Of a DNA stretch of 64,000 nt, positions 43,442 through 51,624 are shown piece by piece. Every line of letters starts with the position of its first letter. Position 1 is the stretch's first letter. Below the pieces are notes generated by a model. That model was given only the letters and a program-made list of their open reading frames with translations, had not been told where the DNA came from and did not search any database. Made by a program: the position numbers and the translations under genes. This DNA comes from Candidatus Bathyarchaeota archaeon (GTDB lineage: Archaea; Thermoproteota; Bathyarchaeia; Bathyarchaeales; Bathycorpusculaceae), in contig JAOZIE010000002.1 in assembly GCA_026014485.1 (NCBI GenBank), positions 382,879 to 446,878 of the forward strand, given 5' to 3'.

Positions 43442-43879
43442 TTATCTGACGCGTTTGTAGCCTGGGCTGCAGAGTTCCTTCAGCGACGGAATCATTGATG
43501 GAATAGCGAATATGACGTTGTCTGCGGTGAGTACGCCGACTAGTTGTTCTTCGTTTCCAGTTACGGGTAGGTGTTTAACTCCCCAGTGGTTCATCATGTT
43601 GACTGCGTCTTCGACTGTAGCGTTTTCGTCGATGGTGAAAATCGGGTTTGTGTATATCATGCGGGCTATGACTGAGGAGGGCTGTATGCCTTGGCTTACC
43701 AGCCGGACAAGGATATCATGCTCGGTTATGATGCCGGTTGGTTTCCCGCTCATTTCGACCATGATGTAGCTCAGGTCGTTTTTGGTCATGATGTCTATGA
43801 CTTCTGCAACACTAGTTTCGTTGTGTACGACGCTTACATCTTTAGTCATGATGTCTTTTACTAGGATATTGCTTGCCAT
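43442..43879 (-). CDS. Two-CBS-domain protein
   Basis: A 145-residue Bateman module: VKDIMTKDVSVVHNETSVAEVIDIMTKNDLSYIMVEMSGKPTGIITEHDI and, after a linker, MIYTNPIFTIDENATVEDAVNMMNHWGVKHLPVTGNEEQLVGVLTADNV. Pairs of CBS domains bind adenosine nucleotides or S-adenosylmethionine. AGGAGAC lies before the ATG and TATA-like AAAATAGATAAATG further upstream. It has no linked enzyme, so it may regulate another protein. Confidence 0.9.
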   Translation of the reverse strand: MASNILVKDIMTKDVSVVHNETSVAEVIDIMTKNDLSYIMVEMSGKPTGIITEHDILVRLVSQGIQPSSVIARMIYTNPIFTIDENATVEDAVNMMNHWGVKHLPVTGNEEQLVGVLTADNVIFAIPSMIPSLKELCSPGYKRVR

Positions 43880-44197
43880 TCTGTTTGTCTCCTGTTTTGT
43901 CTATGACAGACGCGGCAGTCATTTATCTATTTTTTGTTGTTTACGTTTGTAGTTACCCTGAGCCTTTAACAGTAAAGTTAAGTCAGCCGTCTATGAAGTT
44001 CCTTTAAATAAACAAAAAGGCAAATCCACAGAAAGGACCCGTACAGAAACTATATGCCGCCACAAGCTACGCCAAAGCCTATCAGACAATAAAGGGCACA
44101 TTGGCTTTTCGGGTTTGGCAAGCGCTGCGGGACGTTGTTTGAAGGGGCGTTTGCCACAGTGTATTTTTACCACTAGCCGCATCACACTATCTGAGAT
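43880..44197. other. Divergent intergenic region between CBS and pelota genes
   Basis: About 320 bp without a supported gene. It holds the CBS-gene promoter on the minus strand and, toward pelota, T/A-rich segments (CCTTTAAATAAAC, GTATTTTTACC). A long minus-strand frame overlaps it and the first part of pelota, but it has no family features. Confidence 0.5.
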
Positions 44198-45286
44198 GTG
44201 CACGCTTTGAAGATAACTGAAACAAACCTGCGGCAAGGCTACGTCAAAGTCGTCCCTGAAAACCAAGATGACCTCTGGCACCTCTACAATGTCATCTATG
44301 CAGGCGATGAAGTCTATGCCTACACAAGCCGAGCAATTAAATCGGACACGGAAGCTAGCCGCCCCAAAAGCGGCGAACGCGTCTCTGCCTTTATGGGTGT
44401 AAAAGTGGAGAACGTTGCCTGGGACAAGTTTCTGGGAAAACTGAGGGTGCACGGCATCATAATACACGCTCCCGACATTATCCCGTCAGGCGCACACCAC
44501 ACCATCAGCGTCTCGCTAAACCACCCGATTACCATCGTGAAGAACAGCTGGGAGAAACATTCGTTAGACCGCTTAAAACGTGCCAGCGAAACTGAAAAGC
44601 CGCTATTGATAGTTGCCATAGACGACGAAGGCTACGCCATAGCGGAAACAAGGCAGTACGGCGTCGAAGTGAAAGTTGAAGAACGCGTGAAGCTGCCCGG
44701 AAAACATGAAGCTGAAAAACGGCAAGGCGCCACCAACGAATACTACAAACGCGCCCTCAATAGCTTAAAGCAGCTTTGGACTCAAAGCCACAACTCCATA
44801 GTCATCGTCGGCGTGGGCTTTGTAAAAAACGAGTTCGTCAACTACCTCAGAGACAACGCCGCGGACGCGGCTAAATCCATCGCGGACATCAAAAGCGTAA
44901 ACAACGGCGGCGTAGCAGGCATCTACGAGGCTCTGCGGTCAGGCGTGCTTCTGAAGGCAGCGCATGCAATGCGGGTTCTGGAGGAAACGGAGGTCATGGA
45001 GGAAGCCATGAAACGCCTCGGAAAAGGCGAAAACACCATCACTTACGGTGTTGAGGATGTGGAAAAAGCGGTGCAAGTGGGCGCTATAGAAAAGCTGATT
45101 TTGGCGGACACGTTGCTGCGGGAGGCAGAGGATAACCAGCGGTTGCGGTTGGAGAAAATCATGCGGGAAGTGGAGCACCGCGCGGGAACGGTAACAGTTG
45201 TCAGCACTGAACATGAAGCAGGCAGCAAACTTTTAGCTTTAGGCGGCGTCGCAGCACTTTTGAGGTTCCCCCTATACACAGGCTAA
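44198..45286 (+). CDS. pelA: Pelota (mRNA surveillance, ribosome rescue)
   Basis: Full-length archaeal Pelota, 362 residues. The N-terminal Sm-like domain (LKITETNLRQGYVKVVPENQDDLWHLYNVIYAGDEVYAYTSR), central domain 2 and C-terminal eRF1 domain 3 (GVEDVEKAVQVGAIEKLILADTLLR, VSTEHEAGSKLLALGGVAALLRF) are all clear. It binds stalled ribosomes with an aEF1A-type GTPase and splits them with ABCE1; unlike eRF1 it lacks GGQ, and none is seen. GTG start. TBP follows. Confidence 0.95.
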   Translation: MHALKITETNLRQGYVKVVPENQDDLWHLYNVIYAGDEVYAYTSRAIKSDTEASRPKSGERVSAFMGVKVENVAWDKFLGKLRVHGIIIHAPDIIPSGAHHTISVSLNHPITIVKNSWEKHSLDRLKRASETEKPLLIVAIDDEGYAIAETRQYGVEVKVEERVKLPGKHEAEKRQGATNEYYKRALNSLKQLWTQSHNSIVIVGVGFVKNEFVNYLRDNAADAAKSIADIKSVNNGGVAGIYEALRSGVLLKAAHAMRVLEETEVMEEAMKRLGKGENTITYGVEDVEKAVQVGAIEKLILADTLLREAEDNQRLRLEKIMREVEHRAGTVTVVSTEHEAGSKLLALGGVAALLRFPLYTG

Positions 45287-45323
45287 TCCATTTGAATAAT
45301 TGTTCAGTACTAAACTTGCAAGT

Positions 45324-45365
45324 GCTTATAAAGGCATGATGTTATATACCCGTGCGTATATAAAC
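45324..45365 (+). promoter_or_regulatory. TBP gene promoter with two TATA-like boxes
   Basis: GCTTATAAAGG and GTATATAAAC are both good archaeal TATA boxes, about 30 bp apart. The second is centred about 27 bp before the TBP ATG, so the transcript would be leaderless or nearly so. Two boxes could mean two start sites or autoregulation by TBP. Confidence 0.6.
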
Positions 45366-45386
45366 ACAGTTTGACATGGGATTTAA

Positions 45387-45977
45387 ATGAGCACGAAACG
45401 GCAACCGAAAATCTCGATTCAAAATATAGTGGCTTCAGTTTCCTTAAATCAGAAAATTGACCTCCAAAAAATCGTGGAGAAATTTCCCCAGACCGAATAT
45501 AACCCCAGCGTTTTTCCAGGCTTAGTTTTCCGACTTAAGAAACCGAAAACTGCAACGTTGATTTTCGGCACGGGCAAAATGGTCTGCACAGGCGCTAAAT
45601 CCGAGAAGGAATCACGCGCTGCTGTGGAGAAAGTCGTCAAGGAGCTTAGGGGGCAAGGCATCCAGATAACGGAGAAACCTGTGGTGAACATCCAAAACAT
45701 CGTGGCTTCCGCGGAGCTAGGCGGGGAAATCGATTTGGAAAGCCTCGTGTACAAACTGGGCAGAGTCATGTACGAGCCTGAGCAGTTCCCAGGCGCTGTT
45801 TTCCGCATGGACGAACCCAAAGTGGTGTTTCTCATTTTCAGCGCGGGCAAACTGGTCTGTGTAGGCGCCAAGAAGGAGGAGCAGGTTTACGCGGCAGTGG
45901 AGAAAATTCAGGCGCTGCTTGAGGAAAAAGACCTCATCTTCTACCCTGACGTGGAAGGCGCCGCTATCCCGCCTTAA
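45387..45977 (+). CDS. tbp: TATA-box-binding protein
   Basis: General archaeal transcription factor of 196 residues, made of two direct repeats. Repeat one: ISIQNIVASVSLNQKIDLQKIVEKFPQTEYNPSVFPGLVFRLKKPKTATLIFGTGKMVCTGAKS. Repeat two: VNIQNIVASAELGGEIDLESLVYKLGRVMYEPEQFPGAVFRM, then FLIFSAGKLVCVGAKKEEQV. The internal symmetry, the FPG turns and the C-terminal acidic end are standard. Confidence 0.97.
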   Translation: MSTKRQPKISIQNIVASVSLNQKIDLQKIVEKFPQTEYNPSVFPGLVFRLKKPKTATLIFGTGKMVCTGAKSEKESRAAVEKVVKELRGQGIQITEKPVVNIQNIVASAELGGEIDLESLVYKLGRVMYEPEQFPGAVFRMDEPKVVFLIFSAGKLVCVGAKKEEQVYAAVEKIQALLEEKDLIFYPDVEGAAIPP

Positions 45978-46073
45978 CCTCTTTTCTCTTTTACCTTTTT
46001 GTTGCTCTTTTGCCGCTAGTTTGTAACTGGGCAGTTTTATAACTAAGCAAGTGGATAATACTTTTGATGCAAC

Positions 46074-46286
46074 ATGCCTTTGGATGGTTACTCAGAGTAT
46101 AAAACCCGTGAATTCTGCAAGGACGTAAACTGCCCCGTGCAAGCCACGCTAAACACGCTGAAGGATAAGCCTGAGGTCTACGAGTTAATCAGGCAGACTT
46201 GCCGCACCGCCTGCCGCTTCAGCACTTGGCAGTTCCACCACTGGCTTATCGATAAAGGCTACTTGATAGTGCGACCTGAAAAATGA
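46074..46286 (+). CDS. Small four-cysteine protein
   Basis: A 70-residue protein with CKDVNC near residue 15 and CRTAC near residue 44, followed by RFSTWQFHHWLIDKGYLIVRPE. Four cysteines in two C-x3-4-C pairs suggest a bound metal or iron-sulfur cluster. TATA-like TTTTATAAC about 40 bases upstream and no ribosome binding site indicate a short-leader transcript. The sequence looks conserved, but I cannot name the family. Confidence 0.65.
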   Translation: MPLDGYSEYKTREFCKDVNCPVQATLNTLKDKPEVYELIRQTCRTACRFSTWQFHHWLIDKGYLIVRPEK

Positions 46287-46351
46287 AGAAAACCGCCAAG
46301 TCAAGGGCTGTCAGACCAAACGCATAGCCAACACGTAGAAGGCTCAACCTT

Positions 46352-47011
46352 ATGGCAGATTCTACACCTAAAGAAAACATCCGCCACATACTCGAAGTAA
46401 TATTAACAGCGGTCTTGTTCGGTTCCCAAACCATCCTCAACGCAGGCGTCTTCATCAGCGTAATGTCCATTCCCCTGCTGCCGTACCTGTATGCTTTTTT
46501 GGTTGGGCAGTACTCAATAGACGCTTTCCTGTGGAATATTCAGGTAATGCTGTTCTCAAAGATGTTTTGGGTTGGACGCATAATAGCCGTAATCGGAGTG
46601 GTGTTGCTGGTGGTTTCTGCTGCTCAACTGCTTTGGAGCCGCCATAAAGGAGTACGAATAATAAACACAGGTTTGTACGCGGTGGTTAGGCATCCGCAGT
46701 TCACGGGCATCATCGTTGTAACCGTTGGCTTAACCGTTATGGTCTTAACTAACGATTTGAACGGGTACGTTCAGCTGGCGGGTTTGTGGCTGATTCAGGC
46801 TTTAGGCTACATCGGCATCGCACGATATGAAGAGTGGCGTCTGTCAAGAAAATACAAAGAGGAATACCAAAGGTACCAACGGAAGGTTCCTTTCCTGTTC
46901 CCAGTGAAGAATCCCGCATGGTTCCCAGAGTTAATGTTCACAATTCTTATAGCGGCATTAATCAGCGTAGTTCTGGGGGTTTTCCCCTACCAACTGATTC
47001 GCTTCACATAA
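46352..47011 (+). CDS. Isoprenylcysteine methyltransferase-like membrane enzyme
   Basis: About five transmembrane helices and the C-terminal ICMT/phospholipid methyltransferase signature: NTGLYAVVRHPQFTGIIVVTVG and ARYEEWRLSRKYKEEYQRYQRKVPFLFP. Members use S-adenosylmethionine to methylate membrane-embedded substrates; in archaea a lipid is as likely as a protein. 219 residues, normal length. Confidence 0.85.
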   Translation: MADSTPKENIRHILEVILTAVLFGSQTILNAGVFISVMSIPLLPYLYAFLVGQYSIDAFLWNIQVMLFSKMFWVGRIIAVIGVVLLVVSAAQLLWSRHKGVRIINTGLYAVVRHPQFTGIIVVTVGLTVMVLTNDLNGYVQLAGLWLIQALGYIGIARYEEWRLSRKYKEEYQRYQRKVPFLFPVKNPAWFPELMFTILIAALISVVLGVFPYQLIRFT

Positions 47012-47107
47012 CATGCAGTCTTCAAAAGGAACCCTTGGGTTAATAGCTTGTTGCGTATAGAAAGCTTATTTAGCTCTGTAGCCGAAAAGTTTCACGGAGC
47101 GATAACT

Positions 47108-47902
47108 ATGGAGTGGGGAATGAAAAACAGATTATCTCAACTTATCCAGAAAGACGGCAAAGCATTGTTTTTGCCCGTAGACCACGGATACTTTCAAGGT
47201 CCAACACACTGTCTTGAAAAACCTGAAGAAACCATAAAACCCCTTTGGCAGTACGCGGACGCGTTGATGCTGACGCGGGGCGTCCTCAGAAACTGCATAG
47301 ACCCCGCCATACCAAAGCCAATCATAATGCGGGTGTCGGGGGCTGTGAGCGTGGTGGGCGACTTAGCTAACGAAAGCATAGTCACCTCTGTGCGAGAAGT
47401 CATCAGGCTAAACGCCTCGGCGGTCTCCATGTCTGTGTTTGTGGGAACCAACGGCGAAAACAAAAGCCTCACTAACCTGAGCAAACTGGTAGATGAATGC
47501 GAAGATTATGGCATACCCGTCATGGCTGTGACCTCCGTGGGAAGGGAACTGGAAAAACGTGAGGCACGATACTTGGCGTTGGTGGCAAGAATCTCTGCTG
47601 AAATCGGCGCCCGCGTAGTAAAAACCTACTACTGCAAAGATAACTTCGAGAAAGTCGTGGATGGATGCCCTGTTCCCATCGTCATCGCTGGCGGACCCAA
47701 AACCGAGACCCAGCGTGAAGTGTTTGACTTCGTCTACGATGGCATACAAAAAGGCGCTATAGGCGTCAACTTGGGCAGAAACATCTGGCAGACACAGCAT
47801 CCTGTAGCGGCCATACGAGGCATACGCGCCATCATCCACGAAGGCTACGATGCTAAGGAAGCCAACGACCTCTACGAGCAGGTTATTGCTGGAAAAGCAT
47901 AA
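47108..47902 (+). CDS. LsrF/DhnA-type class I aldolase
   Basis: A DhnA-family Schiff-base aldolase very like LsrF (3-hydroxy-5-phosphonooxypentane-2,4-dione thiolase). MEWGMKNRLSQLI, LPVDHGYFQGPTHCLEKPEETIKPLWQYADALMLTRGVLR, VVKTYYCKDNFEKVVDGCPVPIVIAGGPK and GVNLGRNIWQTQHPVAAIRGIRAIIHE are clear; the Lys in VVKTYY is the probable Schiff base. Archaeal relatives include ADH synthase and FBP aldolase, so the substrate is open. The zinc dehydrogenase 28 bases downstream may act on the same pathway. Start chosen at ATG behind GGAG; a TTG 60 bases upstream is in frame. Confidence 0.85.
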   Translation: MEWGMKNRLSQLIQKDGKALFLPVDHGYFQGPTHCLEKPEETIKPLWQYADALMLTRGVLRNCIDPAIPKPIIMRVSGAVSVVGDLANESIVTSVREVIRLNASAVSMSVFVGTNGENKSLTNLSKLVDECEDYGIPVMAVTSVGRELEKREARYLALVARISAEIGARVVKTYYCKDNFEKVVDGCPVPIVIAGGPKTETQREVFDFVYDGIQKGAIGVNLGRNIWQTQHPVAAIRGIRAIIHEGYDAKEANDLYEQVIAGKA

Positions 47903-47930
47903 CTGCCCACCTTCTTTTTCGGTGACTCCG

Positions 47931-48962
47931 ATGCTTGTCGCCATGTACTACAACAATAAAGATGTCCGCATACAAGAAATCCCTAAACCTGAAATCGGCG
48001 ACGACGAATTTCTCCTTAAAGTCATGGCGTCGGGCATATGCGGAAGCGACGTGACCGAATGGTACCGTGTTCCTAAAGCGCCAAAAGTTCTGGGGCATGA
48101 AGCAACAGGCGTCATCTGTGAAGCGGGCAAGAACGTTTCTACTAAAGTTAAGGTCGGCGACCGCGTTTTCGTCTCGCACCATGTACCCTGCAACAATTGC
48201 CGCTACTGCCAACGCGGGCACCACACCGCCTGCCAAACCCTGCACACAACCAACTATTACCCCGGCGGCTTTTCCCAGTTTATCCGTGTGCCAAAAATCA
48301 ACGTTGAATACGGCGTTTACCCACTACCGCAGGACATGTCTTTTGAGGAAGGCACATTTATTGAGCCGTTAGCGTGCGTTGTAAGGGGACAGCGGCTTTC
48401 GGGTCTGCAGAAAGAGGACACGTTGCTAATTATCGGCGGCGGACTAGCAGGCATATTACATGCTCAGCTTGCACGAACAAAAGGCGTCAAAAACATCGTC
48501 GTGGCAGACATTAACCCGTTTCGGCTTGAGCAGGCAAAGAAGTTCGGCGCAGACCACGCCATAGACGCAAAAGAGAACCTTGCCCAGAAACTTAGAGAGG
48601 TAAACGGCGGACGCCTCGCTGACCAAGTCGTCGTCTGCACAGGCGCTACACCCGCAGCTCTGGCGGCGTTGGAGTGCGTGGACAAAGGCGGCGTCATCCT
48701 GTTCTTTGCCGTACCCGACCCCACCGTGCGGATTCCGTTGCCCATCACGGATTTCTGGCGCAACGAAATCACCCTAAAAACCAGCTACGGCGCGGCACCG
48801 CAGGATTTGGAGGAGTCGCTTGCTTTGCTGGCGGCGAAAAAGCTAAACGTTAAGGACATGATTACGCATCGGCTTAGCCTTCAGGAAGCCGCAGAAGGTT
48901 TCCGTCTTGTTGCCACCGCGGGAGAATCGCTTAAGGTTATTCTTGAACCGAACCGCGCATGA
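47931..48962 (+). CDS. Zinc-dependent medium-chain alcohol/polyol dehydrogenase
   Basis: A 343-residue MDR enzyme similar to threonine and sorbitol dehydrogenases. The catalytic zinc site is in SGICGSDVTEWY and GHEATGVICEAG. The structural zinc lobe has CNNCRYCQRGHHTAC. FIEPLACVVRG and LLIIGGGLAGILHAQLARTKGVKNIVVADINPFR make the NAD(P) domain. GGTGA precedes the ATG. Its location after the LsrF-like aldolase suggests a sugar-phosphate or polyol pathway; substrate unknown. Confidence 0.88.
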   Translation: MLVAMYYNNKDVRIQEIPKPEIGDDEFLLKVMASGICGSDVTEWYRVPKAPKVLGHEATGVICEAGKNVSTKVKVGDRVFVSHHVPCNNCRYCQRGHHTACQTLHTTNYYPGGFSQFIRVPKINVEYGVYPLPQDMSFEEGTFIEPLACVVRGQRLSGLQKEDTLLIIGGGLAGILHAQLARTKGVKNIVVADINPFRLEQAKKFGADHAIDAKENLAQKLREVNGGRLADQVVVCTGATPAALAALECVDKGGVILFFAVPDPTVRIPLPITDFWRNEITLKTSYGAAPQDLEESLALLAAKKLNVKDMITHRLSLQEAAEGFRLVATAGESLKVILEPNRA

Positions 48963-48997
48963 CAGGAAGCTACAACCGCAATAGAGGAAGCAGAAAA

Positions 48998-49306
48998 ATG
49001 CATTTAGAAGAAATGAAAAAAGAAATCGAGAACCTCGTCATCACCAAAGGCTTCTACAACAAGCCTGAAGACATCCCCAAGAAACTGCTGTTCGCCTTCA
49101 TTGAACTCGGTGAAGCCAGCGACGCATGGAAGAAGGGCGCCGCACAGGAAAAAATCGCTGAGGAACTCATCGACGTAATGTTCTACCTTCTGGACGCAAG
49201 CCGCCTTGCTTGCCCCGACGTAGATATGGACAAAATGTTTCAGCATAAACTTGCCAAAAACCTTGGCAGACCATACCAGTACGGTGAAGGCCACAGAAAC
49301 AAGTAG
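48998..49306 (+). CDS. MazG-like nucleotide pyrophosphohydrolase
   Basis: About 102 residues with the all-alpha NTP-pyrophosphatase motif: LLFAFIELGEASDAWKKG (EExxE-type first helix) and EKIAEELIDVMFYLLDASRL (second metal-binding helix). It hydrolyses nucleotide triphosphates to monophosphates, usually as house-cleaning. An in-frame ATG 13 codons earlier overlaps the dehydrogenase stop (ATGA), so coupling is possible; the start is not certain. Confidence 0.82.
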   Translation: MHLEEMKKEIENLVITKGFYNKPEDIPKKLLFAFIELGEASDAWKKGAAQEKIAEELIDVMFYLLDASRLACPDVDMDKMFQHKLAKNLGRPYQYGEGHRNK

Positions 49307-49376
49307 CGCTGTTTTTCCAGTTTTGGCTGGAGAGTTTTTATCTTTGCGTGTGTAGCGTTTAGCAGAGGATTAACCT

Positions 49377-49829
49377 TTGGGCTTTGAATACCCAGCTGAT
49401 ATGTGCTTTGACTGCGTGCAATGCGGGTTATGCTGCGGCGACACCGAGCTGAAAATGCGGCGTATTCTCCTGTTGAAATCCGACGCTGAGCAAATAGCGA
49501 CGCAGACCAAGAGGCAAATAGGTGATTTCGCAACAGAAACCCCTGACAAAGCGCCATACGTTTACGAGATGCTGAAAAACCCGCATGACGGAAAATGCGT
49601 CTTCCTCAACAGCAGCGGCAAATGCACAATCTACGAGGTTAGACCATTAATTTGCAGGTTTTATCCTTTTGAGCTTTCAACAAACGAGCAGGGCGAGTAC
49701 GTGTTTAAGGTTACAGACGAGTGCCCTGGAGTTGCTCATCTAAAAGACGGTGAGGCAGAGAAGAAACTTTCGGTGGACTTTTTCAGTTCGCTCTTGGCGC
49801 TTGCACGTGCGCGGTTTGATGCCGTTTAG
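49377..49829 (+). CDS. YkgJ-type cysteine-cluster protein
   Basis: A CxxCxxxCC-like protein (UPF0153/YkgJ). CFDCVQCGLCCGDTELKM near the N-terminus, then CVFLNSSGKCTIYEVRPLICRFYPFEL contain the conserved cysteines expected to bind iron or zinc. TTG start, 150 residues. Function unknown. Confidence 0.88.
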   Translation: MGFEYPADMCFDCVQCGLCCGDTELKMRRILLLKSDAEQIATQTKRQIGDFATETPDKAPYVYEMLKNPHDGKCVFLNSSGKCTIYEVRPLICRFYPFELSTNEQGEYVFKVTDECPGVAHLKDGEAEKKLSVDFFSSLLALARARFDAV

Positions 49830-50127
49830 CCATTTTAACGGTTTTAGCTTTTAGGAGGTTGCTTTTGTGTGTAGCAATAGCCGCGTTGGCAATGGAATGA
49901 TGATTTCGTCGGTTGGTCAGGTGTTGCATTTTGTGGCTGTTGCGGCTGTTGCTGAACACACGATTCGATTTGGGTGGGGTGGTAGGTAGAGTTTTTGTGT
50001 AGTTGTGTGTTACACGGATACAATATGTCTATTTTAGACACATTCTCCAGAAAAAGCAACTGCCAAACAAAATATAAAAGTTATGCACACACGCACAACA
50101 CATAAACCCACTATTAAAACGCAGACC
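49830..50127. other. Convergent intergenic region
   Basis: About 300 bp between convergent ykgJ and pyrI. It is rich in TGT/GTTG on the plus strand and contains an isolated TATA-like AAAATATAAAAG. I see no protein gene or convincing RNA. Confidence 0.5.
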
Positions 50128-50598
50128 CTAAAACTGCCGCAGCAAATCCGCCTTTTCCAAAATATACCCGCAGTAAAGACACCTAAGCATCAACGGTTCT
50201 TCCGAGTCCACCCTAAACTTGGCAAGCACAGGCTCATTGCTGTTGGTGATGCAGGTGGGGTTTATGCATTTTACAATGTCCTCAATGACCGTAGGCAGTT
50301 TAACTTCCTGCTTCTCCACCACTTTGTAGTTTCGAATAATGTTTATGCTAGCTTTGGGTGCAAGAAGCGCTATGCGGTTAAGCTCTTGCCTGCTTAGTGC
50401 GCGCCCTTCAATTTTGACGATGTCTTTGGTACGGAAACGTTTACTGGGCACATTCATGGCAATGGTGACCACTTGGTGCTCATGACCCGTGATTCCCAGA
50501 ATTTTAGCCACATCCAAAGCGTAGCCACCGCTTATGTGGTCTATTACTGTACCGTCTTTAATTTTGGATACACGAACTTCCCTGTTTTCAGCGCTCAT
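50128..50598 (-). CDS. pyrI: Aspartate carbamoyltransferase regulatory chain
   Basis: The regulatory subunit of ATCase. The allosteric domain has VSKIKDGTVIDHISGGYALDVAKILGI, VVTIAMNVPSKRFRTKDIVKIEGRAL and LALLAPKASINIIRNYKVVEK. The zinc domain has cysteines in CINPTCITNS and CLYCGYI at standard spacing. The start is MSAENRE, and the length of 156 residues is normal. The catalytic partner pyrB is not adjacent or elsewhere in this window, which is unusual since the two genes are normally together. Confidence 0.93.
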   Translation of the reverse strand: MSAENREVRVSKIKDGTVIDHISGGYALDVAKILGITGHEHQVVTIAMNVPSKRFRTKDIVKIEGRALSRQELNRIALLAPKASINIIRNYKVVEKQEVKLPTVIEDIVKCINPTCITNSNEPVLAKFRVDSEEPLMLRCLYCGYILEKADLLRQF

Positions 50599-50773
50599 GT
50601 GGAAACCGCAGCCTAAATCACCATTTTGCACGAGTCATAAATAATTGTTGCTATCAGCACCCCATTTCGACCCGTAAATTCTTTGTAGCCTGTTGCCCTT
50701 GAGCTACCGCTTGCCCCTCCTTTTGTATAAAGCCGCGGAGAATTAATGAATGTGTGCGGTTTTCGCTTTGCAG

Positions 50774-50820
50774 GTTAGTTGCTACACGTTCGCAACAACA
50801 TACTAATTTATTCAACTAAC
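50774..50820. repeat. Inverted repeat before a small gene
   Basis: GTTAGTTG and CAACTAAC form an 8-bp dyad with a 31-base gap that contains a smaller GTTGC/GCAAC pair. It lies 80-125 bp before the start of the next gene. A further GACTCG/CGAGTC pair brackets that gene's TATA-like TTTAAAAG region. Possible operator. Confidence 0.3.
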
Positions 50821-50898
50821 AGATGTTATTAATGCTGCAAACGACTCGTTTAAAAGTTTTTAATTTGTGAACGATACTTTTTATGGTGTTATCGAGTC

Positions 50899-51183
50899 AT
50901 GAATGTTGTTAAGGAAAAATCTTGGAGCGTCAGGCTAGTTGACGGTTACATTTTGAACAGCCAAGTCAGAGCAGAAAGATGCAAAGGATGCGAATCCACA
51001 ACCAAACTCATTGCAGGCAACAACAGCGACCCCGATTTGATCCTATACGGCTGCAACGGACACAAATGTAAACACATCCTAATAAGAACCAAAGTTTCCA
51101 AGGCAGAACAAAAAACAGCGACGCCCCCAGAAATTACAGTAAGTGCAATAGCGGAACTTCAAGAAATCAGCCGCACAGTCTAA
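50899..51183 (+). CDS. Small zinc-ribbon-like protein
   Basis: A 94-residue protein with CKGC near residue 29 and CNGHKC near residue 53, a possible four-ligand metal site. The rest is strand-rich with a polar C-terminal helix. ATG with a short AT-rich leader (TTTTTATGG). No family recognised. Confidence 0.6.
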   Translation: MNVVKEKSWSVRLVDGYILNSQVRAERCKGCESTTKLIAGNNSDPDLILYGCNGHKCKHILIRTKVSKAEQKTATPPEITVSAIAELQEISRTV

Positions 51184-51300
51184 AATTTTGCCTCTTCAAA
51201 AGTGTCAGCCGAAATGCGCTTTTTCGTCGCGCCAACAATCTATGTGAAGGCGGCAAGTCGCGTTTTTCAAGGTTGTACGTGTGAGAATGCAATCACAAAA

Positions 51301-51410
51301 CTTTAAAGGAGGTTCTTTGTCTCTTCTAAAACTGGGTTGGGTTCAGTGGGAACTGCTTCGATGGTTCGCCATCAATTGCAACTTCCGTACACGCTGAACT
51401 CAACCCTCTT
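51301..51410 (+). ncRNA. Candidate structured RNA in a 440-bp gap
   Basis: This region lies in the gap before the rubredoxin-TPP gene. GGGTTGGGTTCAG (51334) can pair with CTGAACTCAACCC (51394) along 13 positions with one G-U wobble. Inside are GGAA/TTCC, TGC/GCA and a terminal GATGG-TTCG-CCATC hairpin, giving one long stem-loop of about 73 bases. TATA-like CTTTAAAG sits about 28 bases before it. A Trp-rich 26-codon frame from TTG (51317) behind AGGAGG also runs through the stem. Whether it is a free RNA, a leader or neither cannot be settled by eye. Confidence 0.4.
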
Positions 51411-51624
51411 AAACCATAATTTTCCTCAAATGCTCAACTTCAGGTCAGCTACTGATTTTCATAAAACGGTTATTCGCTGACCAACAGAACTTAATGCCTA
51501 ACTAACTGCCTACTGCAGGGCAAACTAAACTTTTTCCGAAAAACAAAGCCAAAGTGCTATCCAAAAGGCTGATAAACCAAAACCACCTTTAACCTATCGT
51601 TACCAGTTTTTCGAGGCTCTGAAA

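Noticed and set aside
43991..44467. 158-residue minus-strand frame
   Set aside because: Overlaps the start of pelota, no ribosome site, no family features.
49892..49952. C/D-box-like RNA (ATGATGA ... CTGA, about 59 bases)
   Set aside because: No terminal stem, no good C' or D' boxes, and the stretch is a TGTTG-rich repeat; chance is likely.
49844..50059. 71-residue Gln/Pro-rich minus-strand frame
   Set aside because: Composition reflects the TGT/GTTG repeats of the other strand.
51361..51390. T-loop-like GGTTCGCC suggesting a tRNA
   Set aside because: No acceptor, D or anticodon stem fits; the bases belong to the long stem-loop described instead.
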